DNA of 16,746 nt from Candidatus Gallimonas caecicola (GTDB lineage Bacteria > Bacillota > Clostridia > Christensenellales > Borkfalkiaceae), in contig CAJFNH010000021.1 of the NCBI GenBank assembly GCA_904394195.1, positions 1-16,746 of the forward strand, read 5' to 3'. The notes under the pieces are model-generated. The model did no database searches, was not told the DNA's origin, and saw only the letters and a list, made by a program, of their open reading frames with translations. The position numbers and the translations under genes are program-made. Shown one piece after another: positions 1 through 6,574 of the stretch (positions are counted from its first letter, which is position 1; each line of letters starts with the position of its first letter).

Positions 1-88
1 TCTTTAGCGCGGACTTGATCATTTTGTTCTCTTTCGTCTTCTTTTCGGTAACCAGCACGCGCTTTTTCGCAGATTTGATGTTGGGCAC
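1..88 (-). CDS. rpsT: 30S ribosomal protein S20, 5' end only (partial)
   Basis: The reverse strand opens with a GTG start at 88 and gives 29 residues, beginning MPNIKSAKKRVLVTEKK, before the window edge. The MPNIKSAKKR opening is the hallmark of bacterial ribosomal protein S20, a small basic protein that binds 16S rRNA in the 30S subunit body. An AGGAG ribosome site lies 7 bases upstream of the GTG, which supports this start. The gene is divergent from murI and has its own promoter about 45 bases upstream. The rest of the gene, roughly two thirds, lies outside the window. Confidence 0.93.
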   Translation of the reverse strand, partial: MPNIKSAKKRVLVTEKKTKENKMIKSALK

Positions 89-117
89 GATATTACTCCT
101 TCCAAATGGCTTTTATC

Positions 118-147
118 TTGATAACCTTTGCTATTTTAGCATAAAAT
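118..147 (+). promoter_or_regulatory. Candidate sigma-A promoter for murI, overlapping the rpsT promoter
   Basis: TTGATA (118-123) and TAAAAT (142-147) are 18 bp apart on the plus strand. The predicted start near 154 leaves about 36 bases to the murI TTG codon. The -10 hexamer is the mirror image of the rpsT -10 (ATTTTA, gca, TAAAAT), so the two divergent promoters share the same DNA and polymerase probably cannot occupy both at once. The -35 is one mismatch from consensus. Confidence 0.45.
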
Positions 148-161
148 AAAACGCTTGTAAA
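133..161 (-). promoter_or_regulatory. Sigma-A type promoter for rpsT
   Basis: Read on the minus strand, TTTACA (156-161) and TAAAAT (133-138) are separated by exactly 17 bp, and a TG one base before the -10 makes it an extended -10. Transcription would start near 126, giving a leader of about 38 bases before the rpsT GTG. The call rests on sequence match and position only. Confidence 0.7.
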
Positions 162-189
162 CTGTTTTTCATGGGGGAAGTGATAAAAT

Positions 190-1032
190 TTGCAAAAAGT
201 TTGCCCTGAAAATGCGGCTGAAGCCGCTGCATGCAAAAGGGTGCGCGTCGGGATTTTTGACAGCGGCGTGGGCGGGCTGAACGTGCTCGGCGTTTGCATG
301 CGCATGCTCCCGGACGTTCTTTTTTATTATTACGGCGACAACATCCATGCGCCCTACGGCAGCCGCACTCCCGCGCAGATCGAGGGGTATGTACGCGCCG
401 CGCTGCGCAGATTTTCCCGCCTGAACGTGCAGGCAGTCGTGCTTGCCTGCAACACGGCGACCGCCGTATGTGCGGAGCGCATGCGCAGGGAGTTTGCCGT
501 TCCCGTTGTGGGTATGGAGCCTGCGATCGCGCCCGCCGCCCGCGTCTGTACGAATGTACTCGTACTTGCCACGCCTTTAACGGCGCACAGTGCAAGGCTT
601 GGCGCGCTGCTTTCGCGCTTTCCGGACTGCCGGTTTACCGTATGCGCTCTGCCGGGGCTTGCGGGGGCGATCGAGCGCCATTTTCTGCGCGGGGAAAAAC
701 TGACCCTTTCCGACCACCTGCCCGCAGGCAACTTTGACGGCGTGGTGCTCGGATGTACGCACTATGCCTTTTTCGGGCAGGAAATCTCCCGATTTTATGC
801 GGCGCCGGTGTTCGACGGGTGCAGGGGAACGGCCAACCGACTCACTGAAATTCTCTCCGCGACGCCCGGAAAACAGATTTTTGGGCAGAATGACCACCAG
901 CGACCCAAACATAATCCGAACAAATGTTTTATAAAAAACTGTAAAAAAGAGGGGGAAAAGCGTATAATTTTCCTTGGAAAGCGTAAAAATTTAAACAAAA
1001 AGGTCTTTTTTGCAAACATTTGTTTTACATAA
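190..1032 (+). CDS. murI: Glutamate racemase
   Basis: Cytosolic enzyme that interconverts L- and D-glutamate and supplies D-Glu for the peptide stem added by MurD. The 280-residue product has FDSGVGG (D24, S25), GDNIHAPYG, ACNTAT with the first catalytic cysteine (C87), GMEPAI, and VLGCTHY with the second cysteine (C189). These make the assignment firm. The start is a TTG at 190 preceded by GGGGGAAG; a GTG at 241 just before the core fold is a weaker alternative. The catalytic fold ends near residue 222. The last 50 or so residues are rich in Lys, Asn and Phe and are encoded by very AT-rich DNA, about 26% GC over 921-1030. The stretch RIIFLGKRKNLNKKVFF may correspond to the usual MurI C-terminal strand and helix, so I do not call it a frameshift. 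The gene ends 120 bases before mraZ, within the AT-rich DNA just upstream of the dcw promoter. Confidence 0.93.
   Translation: MQKVCPENAAEAAACKRVRVGIFDSGVGGLNVLGVCMRMLPDVLFYYYGDNIHAPYGSRTPAQIEGYVRAALRRFSRLNVQAVVLACNTATAVCAERMRREFAVPVVGMEPAIAPAARVCTNVLVLATPLTAHSARLGALLSRFPDCRFTVCALPGLAGAIERHFLRGEKLTLSDHLPAGNFDGVVLGCTHYAFFGQEISRFYAAPVFDGCRGTANRLTEILSATPGKQIFGQNDHQRPKHNPNKCFIKNCKKEGEKRIIFLGKRKNLNKKVFFANICFT
919..1024. repeat. Separated 11-bp inverted repeat in the AT-rich end of murI
   Basis: AACAAATGTTT at 919-929 is perfectly complementary to AAACATTTGTT at 1014-1024. Each arm contains an AACA-N2-TGTT half-palindrome, so it could be a pair of operator-like sites about 96 bp centre to centre, upstream of the dcw promoter. 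The region is very A/T-rich, so chance is a serious alternative. Confidence 0.3.
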
Positions 1033-1062
1033 AAGTAAAAATAATTTGTTCTCGCGTAAAAA

Positions 1063-1099
1063 AAGTGGTCACAAGTGGTTGACAGTAGTCGGAAGTGGT
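1063..1099 (+). promoter_or_regulatory. MraZ operator: four boxes at 10-bp period
   Basis: AAGTGGT occurs at 1063-1069, 1073-1079 and 1093-1099. A degenerate copy, CAGTAGT, sits exactly in register at 1083-1089. MraZ proteins are known to bind arrays of three or four GTGG/TGGG-type boxes at about one helical turn in front of mraZ. Here the array covers the -35 and the -10 spacer of the promoter, so binding should block polymerase and give autorepression of the dcw operon. The regulatory outcome is inferred; the repeat is seen directly. Confidence 0.88.
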
Positions 1100-1107
1100 G
1101 CTATAAT
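1079..1107 (+). promoter_or_regulatory. Main dcw operon promoter (perfect sigma-A consensus)
   Basis: TTGACA (1079-1084) and TATAAT (1102-1107) are both exact consensus hexamers with the optimal 17-bp spacer. TG at 1099-1100 also makes an extended -10. The start is expected near 1114, about 39 bases before the mraZ ATG. The upstream 60 bases are A/T-rich and could act as an UP element. Such a strong promoter fits one held in check by the overlapping MraZ boxes. Confidence 0.92.
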
Positions 1108-1152
1108 GATACTCGTAATATTCACTGATAAGGGATTCACGGAAGCGCGCAC

Positions 1153-1596
1153 ATGAGGATGTTGAGCGGAAAGGTCGTTCACCAGATGGACGGCAAAAAC
1201 AGAATACGCATCCCGGCGAAGTACAAGAACGCCTTTCCTGAAAAGGAGACGCTTTACTTTGTCGAATATGCGGACGGGTGTATCACGGTCATGCCCGAAT
1301 CTGTGCTCGACGAGCGGCTTGCGACCTTTGACGAGGTCAACCCTGGCGATCCGGAGATGATGAATGCCAAACGCAGAATCATGTGCTCGATCGAAGAGGT
1401 GACGGAGGATCCGCAGGGCCGCACCCCGATCCCCAAGTATTTTCGTGAATACGCGGGCATTGAAAAGGATGTCGTGACCGTCGGCATGGGAAAATACATT
1501 GAGATCTGGGCACTTGAGCGTTTCCAGTCCAATGTCGGCAGCATGAGCATCCAGCAGGCAAATGCCGTCGCCTATAAAAAGAGGGCGGAGCAATAA
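1153..1596 (+). CDS. mraZ: Transcriptional regulator MraZ
   Basis: Double AbrB/SpoVT-like DNA-binding protein that assembles into rings and binds the repeat boxes upstream of its own gene. The 147-residue product has two swapped-hairpin repeats, about residues 6-51 and 78-120. Each carries the conserved turn motif, DGKNR (13-17) and DPQGR (86-90), and the second ends in the typical REYAGIEKDVVTVG and YIEIW. GGAAG lies 7 bases before the ATG at 1153; a second ATG two codons later (1159) is possible. The tail after residue 125 (SIQQANAVAYKKRAEQ) is beyond the core fold. It is the first gene of the operon and its stop codon is one base from the rsmH start. Likely role: autorepressor of the dcw operon through the boxes at 1063-1099. 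Confidence 0.97.
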   Translation: MRMLSGKVVHQMDGKNRIRIPAKYKNAFPEKETLYFVEYADGCITVMPESVLDERLATFDEVNPGDPEMMNAKRRIMCSIEEVTEDPQGRTPIPKYFREYAGIEKDVVTVGMGKYIEIWALERFQSNVGSMSIQQANAVAYKKRAEQ

Positions 1597-1597
1597 G

Positions 1598-2530
1598 ATG
1601 AGCGGATACCATCGCCCGATCATGGTCGACGAAGTCCTTGAAGGCTTGGATATCAGGGCGGGCGGCGTGTACTTCGACGGCACCGCCGGCGGCGGAGGGC
1701 ATTCCTTCGCCATTCTTGCGGCGGATCCCACGGTGAGGCTGGTCGCGACCGATAAGGACGGCGATGCCATCCGCGAGGTGACGGAGCGGCTCTCTCCCTT
1801 TGCGGGAAGATATAAGCTCTATCGTACGGACTTTAAAAATTTTGCAAGTGTTCTCGACGATGCGGGGGTAGAAAAGCTGGACGGATATCTGCTCGACCTG
1901 GGCATTTCCTCCCATCAGATCGATACCCGCGAGCGCGGGTTTGCCTATATGAGCGACGACGCACCGCTCGATATGCGTATGGATGACAGGGCGCAGCTGA
2001 CGGCGAAAGAGGTCGTCAACGGGTATTCCGAAGAGGCGCTGTTGCGCATCCTGCGTGAATACGGCGAGGAATCGTATGCCTCTTCTATCGTGCGCAATAT
2101 CGTACGGGAGCGGGCGAAGGGTGAGATCGCGACCTGCGGCGCGCTCCGCAGCGTGATCGAGGAGAGCGTCCCGGCTGCCTATCGGTATCACGCCTGCGCA
2201 AGAAAGACCTTTCAGGCGATCCGCATTGAAGTGAACGGCGAGCTCGACGGGCTCAAGGAATGCGTGGAAGGGCTGACGCGGCGGCTGAAGAAGGGGGGAC
2301 GGGCATGTATCCTGACCTTTCATTCCCTGGAGGACAGGATCGTCAAAAACGTGTTCCGCGCGATGAGCGAGGGGTGCACCTGTCCCAAGAGCTTTCCCGT
2401 CTGCGTTTGCGGGAAGAAACAGGAAATAGAACTTGTGAGCAGAAAACCGCTCACGGCATCCGAAGAGGAGCAAAGATCCAATCCGAGAAGCACGAGCGCA
2501 AAGTTGCGGATCGCCCGGAAAGTCGAATGA
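1598..2530 (+). CDS. rsmH: 16S rRNA (cytosine(1402)-N4)-methyltransferase
   Basis: Also called MraW. It uses S-adenosylmethionine to N4-methylate C1402 in the 16S rRNA decoding centre. The 310-residue product has YHRPIMVDEVL at the N terminus, the SAM-binding FDGTAGGGGHS (26-36), DGYLLDLGISSHQID, the GFAYMSDDAPLDMRMD motif (114-129), KTFQAIRIEVN and TFHSLEDRIVK (240-250). The ending RSNPRSTSAKLRIA is typical. A small cysteine cluster (C260, C262, C269, C271) is normal for this family. The ATG at 1598 is chosen because homologous sequence begins there and GGAG lies 7 bases upstream, inside the end of mraZ. A longer in-frame start at 1562 lies within mraZ and adds unrelated residues. Confidence 0.97.
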   Translation: MSGYHRPIMVDEVLEGLDIRAGGVYFDGTAGGGGHSFAILAADPTVRLVATDKDGDAIREVTERLSPFAGRYKLYRTDFKNFASVLDDAGVEKLDGYLLDLGISSHQIDTRERGFAYMSDDAPLDMRMDDRAQLTAKEVVNGYSEEALLRILREYGEESYASSIVRNIVRERAKGEIATCGALRSVIEESVPAAYRYHACARKTFQAIRIEVNGELDGLKECVEGLTRRLKKGGRACILTFHSLEDRIVKNVFRAMSEGCTCPKSFPVCVCGKKQEIELVSRKPLTASEEEQRSNPRSTSAKLRIARKVE

Positions 2531-2569
2531 ACGGGAAATTGCGCGAATACGATGATAAGGAGAACGAAC

Positions 2570-3376
2570 ATGGCTGATACGGCAATTCTGGAAGCGACAG
2601 CCGAGCAGGAGCACAAGAGGCGTATTGCCGAAAATTACCGCAGACTGCTCCATGATCCGGCAGAGGAGAGGTCTGCAGAGCAGACGCGCCCCGAGGCGCA
2701 GGAACGCACCGCGCCCGCGCTTGCGTTTGCACCCGCTCCGGCACCTGTTGCCACGGCGACGCTTGAGCGCGCTCCCGTCATGCCCGTTCATGAATCGGTC
2801 GCTCCCGTTCAGGAGCAGAAACCGGCGGACTATTCCGCTTCTGCGGCGCAGCGCATTTCGGATTATGTTGCGTATGCGCCTGCAAAGGGCAAGCGCATGC
2901 TGTTTGACGATATCGCTCTGAAGGACGGCGAGATCGTTCGCGTGGCTCCGCCTGCCGCCGCCGCGCCTGCGGCGCCCGCGGTTGCGGCGCCCGTTGAGAT
3001 CCCTGCGGCGCCGGCGGTGACGGCGCCCGCCGAGGAGGATGCACTTCCCACCCGCCGCACGCTGGAGACCCTTCACCGCGGCGCCGAGGCAACGGGGACG
3101 GAGGAGCGCAGTGGAACGGGACTTCTTTCCGCGCTCTCGCTCAAGACCAAACTTGTGCTGTGCGCCATTGCAGCGGCGGTCGTGCTCATCATCGCGCTCA
3201 TCTGTGTGAACACAGGCATTTTGAGCTCTGCCAATGCCGATATCGTCGTCAAGGAAGCGCAGCTGCGCGACCTGCAGACGCAGTATGCGCAGATGCAGGA
3301 GGAGATCGACTATCTCCAGTCCGATGAATATATCGACGCCTGGGCGCAGCAGAACGGGATGGTGCGCGGCGAATAA
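2570..3376 (+). CDS. FtsL/DivIC-like septum protein with a long disordered N-terminal domain
   Basis: It sits where ftsL lies in Gram-positive dcw clusters, between rsmH and the class B PBP. The C-terminal third fits: one membrane segment at about residues 195-217, then a short coiled coil (about 223-250: KEAQLRDLQTQYAQMQEEID) and an ending YIDAWAQQNGMV like the septum-initiator family. Such proteins link FtsQ to the FtsW/PBP synthase outside the membrane. Unusually, about 190 residues precede the membrane segment, where FtsL proteins usually have a few tens. This part is rich in Ala, Pro and Glu, with a GCGGCGCC-rich stretch at about 2947-3032 giving PAAPAVAAP-type repeats. Two less repetitive islands stand out: EHKRRIAENYRRLL near the start and RMLFDDIALKDGEIV at 109-123. 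The ATG at 2570 has AAGGAGA 6 bases upstream. Family assignment is inferred from context and topology, since overall similarity is low. Confidence 0.8.
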   Translation: MADTAILEATAEQEHKRRIAENYRRLLHDPAEERSAEQTRPEAQERTAPALAFAPAPAPVATATLERAPVMPVHESVAPVQEQKPADYSASAAQRISDYVAYAPAKGKRMLFDDIALKDGEIVRVAPPAAAAPAAPAVAAPVEIPAAPAVTAPAEEDALPTRRTLETLHRGAEATGTEERSGTGLLSALSLKTKLVLCAIAAAVVLIIALICVNTGILSSANADIVVKEAQLRDLQTQYAQMQEEIDYLQSDEYIDAWAQQNGMVRGE

Positions 3377-3417
3377 ATGCCCGGAGGAAACTGACTATCA
3401 AACAGAGGGACTTTTCC

Positions 3418-5139
3418 TTGTCTGTCCTACGAAAGAGGTTATTTGCCGTTATCATGGCGATAACCTTTCTTTTTTGTCTTTTTCTCATGCGTTTTTTCTA
3501 CATCCAGGTCATCTGGGAGGACGATCTGAATGCCCGGGCCATCGACCAGTGGACGCGCGAGATCCCCGTTTCGGCAAGGCGCGGAAATATCTACGATCGC
3601 AACGGGGAACTGCTTGCGGGAAATATTGCGGCTTACAGCGTATATGCGCGCGCCAATGCCGTCACGGATGCGGAGGCCACGGCGTCTCTGCTTGCGGGCG
3701 CGCTTTCGCTCTCCTATGAAGAACTGCTCGGAAAGCTCACGGACGGAAGCCGTTCGGAGATCGTGCTTGTCAGGCGCGCCGAAAAATCGGTCGTTGAAAG
3801 CATTGAGGGGGCGGACCTTGCCGGGGTCTATTATGCGCGCGACGACAGGCGTTTCTACCCGTACGGGTCGCTCGCCTGCCAGGTGCTGGGATTTACCTCC
3901 TATGACGGCGCCGGATCGACGGGGCTGGAGCAGTATTACAACGAGTATCTGGCAGGTGATCGCGGCGAGATCCTCTTTGAGACCGATCTTGTCGGCGTCG
4001 ATCTGGAAGGCGCCTCGGCTGCGTATATCCCGGGAACTGACGGGCTGGATATCCGGCTGACGCTCGATTACCGCATCCAGGCGCTTGCGGAAGAGGTGAT
4101 GGGCAGGGCGCTTACCGAATATTCTGCCAAAGCGGCGCGCGCCATTGTGCTTGACACCACCGATTTTTCCGTGCTTGCAATGGTCAACCTTCCTTCGTAT
4201 GATCTCAATGATATTCCGCGCAACGATCTCACCGCGCTCAATGCGCTCTCCCGCAATGCGCTCGTGAGCGACGTCTACGAGCCGGGCTCCACGTTCAAGA
4301 TCATCACGGCGGCGGCAAATATCGAAGAGTATCTTCAGGGGAATGCCGACGCCTACGCGATGAACCGCGTATTTTCCTCTTCGCGTACCCGCACGGTGGA
4401 CGGTACGACCATCCGCTGCTGGAGCGACCATGCCAACGGAAAGCATTCCAATCAGACGCTTGCCGAAGCGCTCAACAACAGCTGCAACCCCTGTTTCGTG
4501 GACATTGCGCTTGCGCTCGGAAAAGAGACGTTCTATGATTATCTTGCGGCGTTCCGCTTCGGCCGGGCGACGGGACTGGACTTTTCGGGCGAAGCGATCG
4601 GGATGCTGCTGCCGGAGAGCACGCTGCGGGACTGCGATTTTGCCCGTATCGGTTTCGGCCAGACCATCGCCGTTACGCCGCTCCAGCTTGCATGCGCAAG
4701 TGCCGCGGCGGTCAACGGCGGCTATTATTATGCGCCCCACCTTGTCGAAAGCATTTCGACGGCGGAAGGGGCGACCGTCTGGCGTTTGCAGCCGTCGCTG
4801 GTCGGGCGGACGGTGAGTGAGGAGGCGTCGCGTATTCTCTCCTCCATGCTGGAAGGAGTCGTGCGTGACGGAAGCGGGAAAAAGGCTTACATAGAAGGAT
4901 ACCGCATCGCCGGCAAAACGGGAACGGCGCAGAAGTACGAAGACGGGCATATCGCGCAGGGAAAATACGTCTCCTCCTTTGTCGGGTATTTTCCCGCCGA
5001 TGCGCCCAGATATCTTGCGCTCGTCATCGTGGATGAGCCGCAGGGCTCCTATTACGGAAGTACAGTCGCTGCGCCGTGCGCGCGTGAAATTTTCGAGGGC
5101 ATCATCGAAACGCTGCATCTGCCCCCGGCGGAGGAATAA
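3418..5139 (+). CDS. ftsI: Class B penicillin-binding protein, septal transpeptidase
   Basis: Membrane-anchored D,D-transpeptidase that cross-links septal peptidoglycan with FtsW. The 573-residue product has an N-terminal anchor (about residues 8-30), a pedestal/dimerisation region with RRGNIYDRNGELLA, and a transpeptidase domain with all three active-site motifs: S291-T-F-K294, S355-C-N357 and K500-T-G502. It ends soon after the transpeptidase fold, so it has no PASTA repeats and resembles FtsI/PbpB rather than SpoVD or PBP2x. The start used here is TTG at 3418, with AGAGGGA 7 bases upstream. A stronger GGAGGA lies at 3383-3388, but only CTG (3391) or ATC (3397) follow it in frame, so the protein may be slightly longer. 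The stop codon touches the murE start codon. Confidence 0.95.
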   Translation: MSVLRKRLFAVIMAITFLFCLFLMRFFYIQVIWEDDLNARAIDQWTREIPVSARRGNIYDRNGELLAGNIAAYSVYARANAVTDAEATASLLAGALSLSYEELLGKLTDGSRSEIVLVRRAEKSVVESIEGADLAGVYYARDDRRFYPYGSLACQVLGFTSYDGAGSTGLEQYYNEYLAGDRGEILFETDLVGVDLEGASAAYIPGTDGLDIRLTLDYRIQALAEEVMGRALTEYSAKAARAIVLDTTDFSVLAMVNLPSYDLNDIPRNDLTALNALSRNALVSDVYEPGSTFKIITAAANIEEYLQGNADAYAMNRVFSSSRTRTVDGTTIRCWSDHANGKHSNQTLAEALNNSCNPCFVDIALALGKETFYDYLAAFRFGRATGLDFSGEAIGMLLPESTLRDCDFARIGFGQTIAVTPLQLACASAAAVNGGYYYAPHLVESISTAEGATVWRLQPSLVGRTVSEEASRILSSMLEGVVRDGSGKKAYIEGYRIAGKTGTAQKYEDGHIAQGKYVSSFVGYFPADAPRYLALVIVDEPQGSYYGSTVAAPCAREIFEGIIETLHLPPAEE

Positions 5140-6573
5140 ATGAAACTTTCCGAAATTGCAATGGAACTTGCGGGGACAAAACTTACGGGCGATGCCGACA
5201 TCGGTGGACTGTGCGCGGACAGCCGCGTAGCGGGGGAGGGCGATCTGTTTTTTTGTTTTCAGGGGACAAAAACGGATGCGCACAACTATGCTGCCGAGGC
5301 GGTCGCGCGCGGCGCCGCTGCCGTACTGTGTGAGCGGGAAATTTCCGTTTCATGCCCGCAGCTTATCGTGGAAGATGCGAGGGAGGGCATGGCGCGCGCA
5401 TGCGCGGCGTTCTGCGGCCATCCGGAGCGTGCCATGCGCATGGTCGGCGTAACGGGCACCAACGGCAAGACGACGACGGCGGCAATGATCGCAAACATAC
5501 TGAACGAGGCGGGCGTTGCCGCGGGGGTGATCGGAACGTTGGGCGCGGTGTACGGGAACGTACATGTGCCTCCTTCGCTCACGACGCCCGATCCGGTCTG
5601 TCTGTATCCTCTGCTGCAGGAAATGGCAGAGGCGGGCATGAAGGCAGTCGTCATGGAAGTCTCCGCACATGCGCTCGCATTGAAAAAGGAAGCGCCCATC
5701 TTTTTTGATGTCGCCGTCTTTACCAATCTTTCACAGGATCATCTGGACTTTTTCGGCAGCATGCAGGCATATGCCGCAGCCAAAAAGCGGCTCTTTACAC
5801 GGCAGAAGTGCGCCTGCGCCGTACTCAATGCGGACGACGCCTTCGGCCGCAGTCTGGAAGGGGAAGCTCCCGAGACGATCACTTACGGACTTGAGACGCC
5901 CGCCGACGCATTCGCCGTGGTGGAGAGCGATACGCTGCGCGGCTGCAAAGCCGTGCTGAACGTACACGATGAACTGTGTGAGGCGACCATTGCGCTGACG
6001 GGGCGGCACAACCTGTCCAACGCGCTTGCGGCGGCATGCGCGGCAAAGCGTCTGGGGGCGCACGCGGACGCAGTCGCACGCGGACTTGGCAAAACGCATG
6101 TGGACGGAAGGCTTGAGTGGACGGCAAAGTACCACGGCGCGGATATCTTTGTGGATTTTGCGCATACGCCTGACGGACTGGAAAAATCGCTGTGCGCCCT
6201 GCGCGAGCACTGCGCGGGGCGGCTCATCGTTGTATTCGGCTGCGGGGGAAACCGCGATGCGGACAAACGGGAAAAAATGGGGGCGGTTGCGGCACGCTGT
6301 GCGGATCTCTCCGTCATTACTTCGGACAATCCGCGCTATGAGGATCCCTGTTCGATCATTGCCGCGATCGAAGCGGGTCATCGTGCCTGTTCCCGGGAAT
6401 ATGTCGTCATGGAAGAGCGCGAGCGCGCCATTGCCTATGCAGTCGGACTGCTTGCGGAGGGGGATGTCCTTCTTGTCGCTGGCAAGGGCGGGGAGACCTA
6501 TCAGGAGATCATGGGTATCAAATACGACTACAATGACAAAGCTGTCATTGAAAAACTTGTCGGGAAGTCGTAA
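5140..6573 (+). CDS. murE: UDP-MurNAc-L-Ala-D-Glu:meso-diaminopimelate ligase
   Basis: Cytosolic ATP-dependent Mur ligase adding the third amino acid of the stem peptide. The 477-residue product has an N-terminal UDP-binding domain (about 1-98), the ATP loop GVTGTNGKTTT (103-113), LTTPDP, the probable carbamylated lysine K215 in YAAAKKRLF, GRHNLSNALAA, FAHTPDGLEKSL (340-351) and FGCGGNRD. The specificity loop reads TSDNPRYEDP (394-403). DNPR is the known signature for meso-diaminopimelate; lysine-type enzymes differ here. The usual AGKGHETYQ is AGKGGETYQ, a His-to-Gly change in an otherwise conserved motif. The ATG directly follows the PBP stop, with GGAGG in the PBP tail as ribosome site. 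murF, the usual next gene, is absent. Confidence 0.97.
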   Translation: MKLSEIAMELAGTKLTGDADIGGLCADSRVAGEGDLFFCFQGTKTDAHNYAAEAVARGAAAVLCEREISVSCPQLIVEDAREGMARACAAFCGHPERAMRMVGVTGTNGKTTTAAMIANILNEAGVAAGVIGTLGAVYGNVHVPPSLTTPDPVCLYPLLQEMAEAGMKAVVMEVSAHALALKKEAPIFFDVAVFTNLSQDHLDFFGSMQAYAAAKKRLFTRQKCACAVLNADDAFGRSLEGEAPETITYGLETPADAFAVVESDTLRGCKAVLNVHDELCEATIALTGRHNLSNALAAACAAKRLGAHADAVARGLGKTHVDGRLEWTAKYHGADIFVDFAHTPDGLEKSLCALREHCAGRLIVVFGCGGNRDADKREKMGAVAARCADLSVITSDNPRYEDPCSIIAAIEAGHRACSREYVVMEERERAIAYAVGLLAEGDVLLVAGKGGETYQEIMGIKYDYNDKAVIEKLVGKS

Positions 6574-6574
6574 C

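Noticed and set aside
940..968. TATAAT at 963-968 as a second dcw promoter
   Set aside because: The only correctly spaced -35 (TGTAAA) is poor, and the region is so A/T-rich that such hexamers are expected by chance. The perfect promoter at 1079-1107 explains the operon.
889..1032. Frameshift or broken end in murI
   Set aside because: The RIIFLGKRKNLNKKVFF stretch could correspond to the usual MurI C-terminal element, and no alternative frame continues the family sequence, so damage is not shown.
1379..3076. A 565-codon open frame on the minus strand across mraZ, rsmH and the ftsL-like gene
   Set aside because: It is antisense to three well-supported genes, has an Arg/His-rich composition typical of reverse reading of GC-rich coding DNA, and shows no recognisable motif.
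3439..5283. A 614-codon open frame on the minus strand opposite the PBP gene
   Set aside because: It mirrors a confirmed gene with all PBP motifs. Its composition is that of a shadow frame and it has no ribosome site or homology that I recognise.
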